Source of the DNA: an uncultured Corynebacterium sp.
Lineage (GTDB): Bacteria > Actinomycetota > Actinomycetes > Mycobacteriales > Mycobacteriaceae
Reading direction: 5' to 3'
DNA: 64,000 bases
Assembly: GCF_946222985.1 (NCBI RefSeq)
Contig: NZ_CAMIFY010000004.1
Span: 1-64,000, forward strand
Shown here: positions 62,446-64,000 of the stretch, piece after piece
Numbering within the stretch: the first letter of the stretch is position 1
Layout of the letters: each line of letters begins with the position of its first letter
Notes under the pieces: generated by a model
What the model was told of the DNA's origin: nothing
Databases searched by the model: none
The model's input: the letters and a program-made list of their open reading frames with translations, nothing else
Made by a program: the position numbers and the translations under genes

Positions 62446-62534
62446 CCCGCGGCGCGGCGCGGCACATTTTCGGGTTCCCGCCGGGAGGCATCCCGGGCGC
62501 GCACGGGACGCACGACGGACGAGACGGGAGGGCC

Positions 62535-64000
62535 ATGACGGAGCATTCGCAGACGGCATCGGCGCCGACGACCACCGCCACCCCGAAGGGGTTCGGCGGC
62601 AAGATCCGGGCGAAGGCCCGGGACCTCATGTTCGGTCCGCAGTCGACCCTGGACCTGGTCCAGTCGACGCGCACCCCGCTGCCGCTCGCGCCGATCGACT
62701 ACACCGACCCCGACCAGGTCACCTCGGTGCTCGACCTCGCGGCGCAGCTCGGCGGCATCCTGCTGTCGTGCGGTTCCGGCAATTCGGACACCGTCCTCCA
62801 GCTCAAGGCCGTGACCTCTGCTTACGGTCTGACCCGGGTGCAGGTCGACATCACCCTGACGTCGGTGACGGTCTATCACCTCATCGGCGCGCGCCGCACG
62901 CCGGTGACGGCCATGCGCGTCATCGATTCCCCGTCGGTCGACTTCGACCGGCTGCGCCGCGTCGACTCGCTGCTGCGGGGCATCCGAGGCGGCCAGATTT
63001 CGCTCGACGACGCCATCGAGCGGGCCGAGGACATCGAAAACGCCCCCTCCCGCTACCGGCTGCGCGTGATCTACCTCGGTTGGGCCGGCATGGCCGCGGC
63101 CGTGTCCATCCTGCTCGGCGGCTCCCCCGGCGTCGGCGTGGTGGCGGCGTTCGTCACCGCGATCATCGTCGCCTCGATCGGCGAGCTCAACGCCCGCGCG
63201 CTGCCGCCGTTCTTCCAGAACGCCACCGGTGGCTTCATCGCCACCTTCGTGGCCGGATTGGCCTATCACGGCGCCGAGCTCGTCAACATCCCCATGCAGC
63301 CGTCGCGGGTCGTGGCCTCGGGCATCATCGTCATGCTCGCCGGCCTCACCCTCGTCCAATCGCTCCAGGACGGCATCACCGGGGCACCGGTGACCGGATC
63401 GGCGCGGTTCTTCGACACGATGCTGCTCACCGGCGGCATCGTCGCCGGCATCGCCATCGGCTTCGAGGTCACCGCCTTCCTGGGCATCCCCCTGCCGCCG
63501 ATCACCCTGGCCGCGGACCCGAACTTCACGGAATCCACCGTGCGCGTCGTCGCGGGCGCCGCGGCGAGCATCTCCTTCGCACTGGCCTCCAACGCAGGGT
63601 GGAAGGCGCTGGGCGTCTCCGGCGTCACCGCCCTGCTCGGTTCGATGCTCTACTACTACGTCCTGTTGCCCGCCGGCGTGAACCCCGTGGCAGGGGCCGG
63701 CGCCGCCGCCACCGCCGTCGGCCTGGCCGGCGGCCTGCTCTCGCGCCGCTCGTCCATCCCTCCCCTGGTCACCGCCATCGCCGGCGTCACGCCCTTCTTG
63801 CCGGGCATGTCGATCTACCGCGGCCTCCACTCCCTGCTCAACGGCCAACCGCTGGCCGGCTTCACCGCCCTGGCCGCGGCGCTGGCCACCGCCACGGCCC
63901 TGGCCGCCGGCATCGCGCTCGGTGAATGGATGGCCCGCCAGATGCGCCGCCCCCGCAGGCTGATCCGCCACGGCGACCTCAAGCGCCCGAAGATCAACCG
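62535..64000 (+). CDS. thrE: threonine/serine exporter ThrE, 3' end cut by the window
   Basis: Membrane exporter of L-threonine and L-serine. 488 codons are visible and still open at the window end; C. glutamicum ThrE is about 489 residues, so only a few residues or a tail are missing. N-terminal cytoplasmic domain with VTSVLDLAAQLGGILLSCGS, TRVQVDITLTSVTVYHLIG and the DFDRLRRVDSLLRGIRGGQI segment, then about ten membrane helices in two halves, for example WAGMAAAVSILLGGSPGVGV and PPLVTAIAGVTPFLPGMSIY. GGGAGGG precedes ATG 62535 by a few bases. It is divergent from tRNA-Thr. Confidence 0.92.
   Translation, partial: MTEHSQTASAPTTTATPKGFGGKIRAKARDLMFGPQSTLDLVQSTRTPLPLAPIDYTDPDQVTSVLDLAAQLGGILLSCGSGNSDTVLQLKAVTSAYGLTRVQVDITLTSVTVYHLIGARRTPVTAMRVIDSPSVDFDRLRRVDSLLRGIRGGQISLDDAIERAEDIENAPSRYRLRVIYLGWAGMAAAVSILLGGSPGVGVVAAFVTAIIVASIGELNARALPPFFQNATGGFIATFVAGLAYHGAELVNIPMQPSRVVASGIIVMLAGLTLVQSLQDGITGAPVTGSARFFDTMLLTGGIVAGIAIGFEVTAFLGIPLPPITLAADPNFTESTVRVVAGAAASISFALASNAGWKALGVSGVTALLGSMLYYYVLLPAGVNPVAGAGAAATAVGLAGGLLSRRSSIPPLVTAIAGVTPFLPGMSIYRGLHSLLNGQPLAGFTALAAALATATALAAGIALGEWMARQMRRPRRLIRHGDLKRPKIN

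Overview
The window looks like a contiguous piece of chromosome from a high-GC, mycolic-acid-type actinobacterium, most likely a Corynebacterium (inference). Several things point there. The base composition is strongly GC-rich, and mycothiol synthase (MshD), an LmeA-type lipoglycan protein, FabG4/HtdX/FadA-type lipid genes, a pyruvate:quinone oxidoreductase and a ThrE exporter are all present. Gene order is also largely collinear with the M. tuberculosis Rv0759c-Rv0821c region as I remember it (HIT, purD, purB, purC, ptrB, purS, purQ, purL, purF, purM, DUF3073, ygfZ, pabC, nitrobindin, lmeA, glnR, mshD, phoU). I could not run any search, so all family names rest on motifs and remembered homologues.

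Layout. 1-6.2 kb: end of dusB, then phoU converging on the leftward pstSCAB phosphate importer, with a candidate PHO box ahead of pstS. 6.2-12 kb: mshD, a GlnR-like regulator, lmeA, nitrobindin, pabC, ygfZ and a small DUF3073 protein, many with -10 boxes so close to the start that the mRNAs should be leaderless. 12-31.8 kb: the de novo purine genes purM, purF, purL, purQ, purS and purC, all leftward and interleaved with accessory genes (thioesterase, LMW-phosphatase-like protein, a DUF222/HNH endonuclease, a CcdA/DsbA pair, CHAP protein, glutathione peroxidase, BluB-like flavoprotein, oligopeptidase B, membrane esterase). 32-35.7 kb: rightward lipid operon fadA-type thiolase, fabG4, htdX. 35.7-39.2 kb: AlkZ-like glycosylase with a small hydrolase, a TipA-like MerR regulator with a textbook 19-bp-spacer operator-promoter, and a lipoprotein Cu/Zn superoxide dismutase. 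39.3-44.4 kb: PucR-type regulator, GntP permease, 3-hydroxybutyrate dehydrogenase and a two-subunit CoA-transferase, which together make a predicted ketone-body (3-hydroxybutyrate/acetoacetate) utilisation locus. 44.4-50.6 kb: purB, the TrkH/TrkA potassium system, an aminotransferase and purD.

50.6-52.0 kb is a 1.4-kb stretch without a credible gene that carries several inverted and direct repeats. It is followed by an AbiEi/DUF559-like nuclease, a HIT-lipase-lipase operon, pyruvate:quinone oxidoreductase, a DUF4442 thioesterase-like protein, a degenerate LMW phosphatase, a membrane-anchored unknown, an acyl-CoA synthetase, tRNA-Thr(UGU) and a nearly complete thrE cut by the window end.

The most unusual signals are four. 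(1) An 11-bp motif, GCTTTRCGACG, recurs in six separate intergenic regions, and in each the coding strand of the downstream gene reads CGTCGYAAAGC. (2) The repeat-rich gene-free block lies beside the nuclease gene. (3) Two LMW-phosphatase paralogues have altered catalytic loops, one lacking both catalytic residues. (4) The MerR/TipA operator-promoter is unusually clear. I saw no rRNA, CRISPR array, insertion sequence or prophage.
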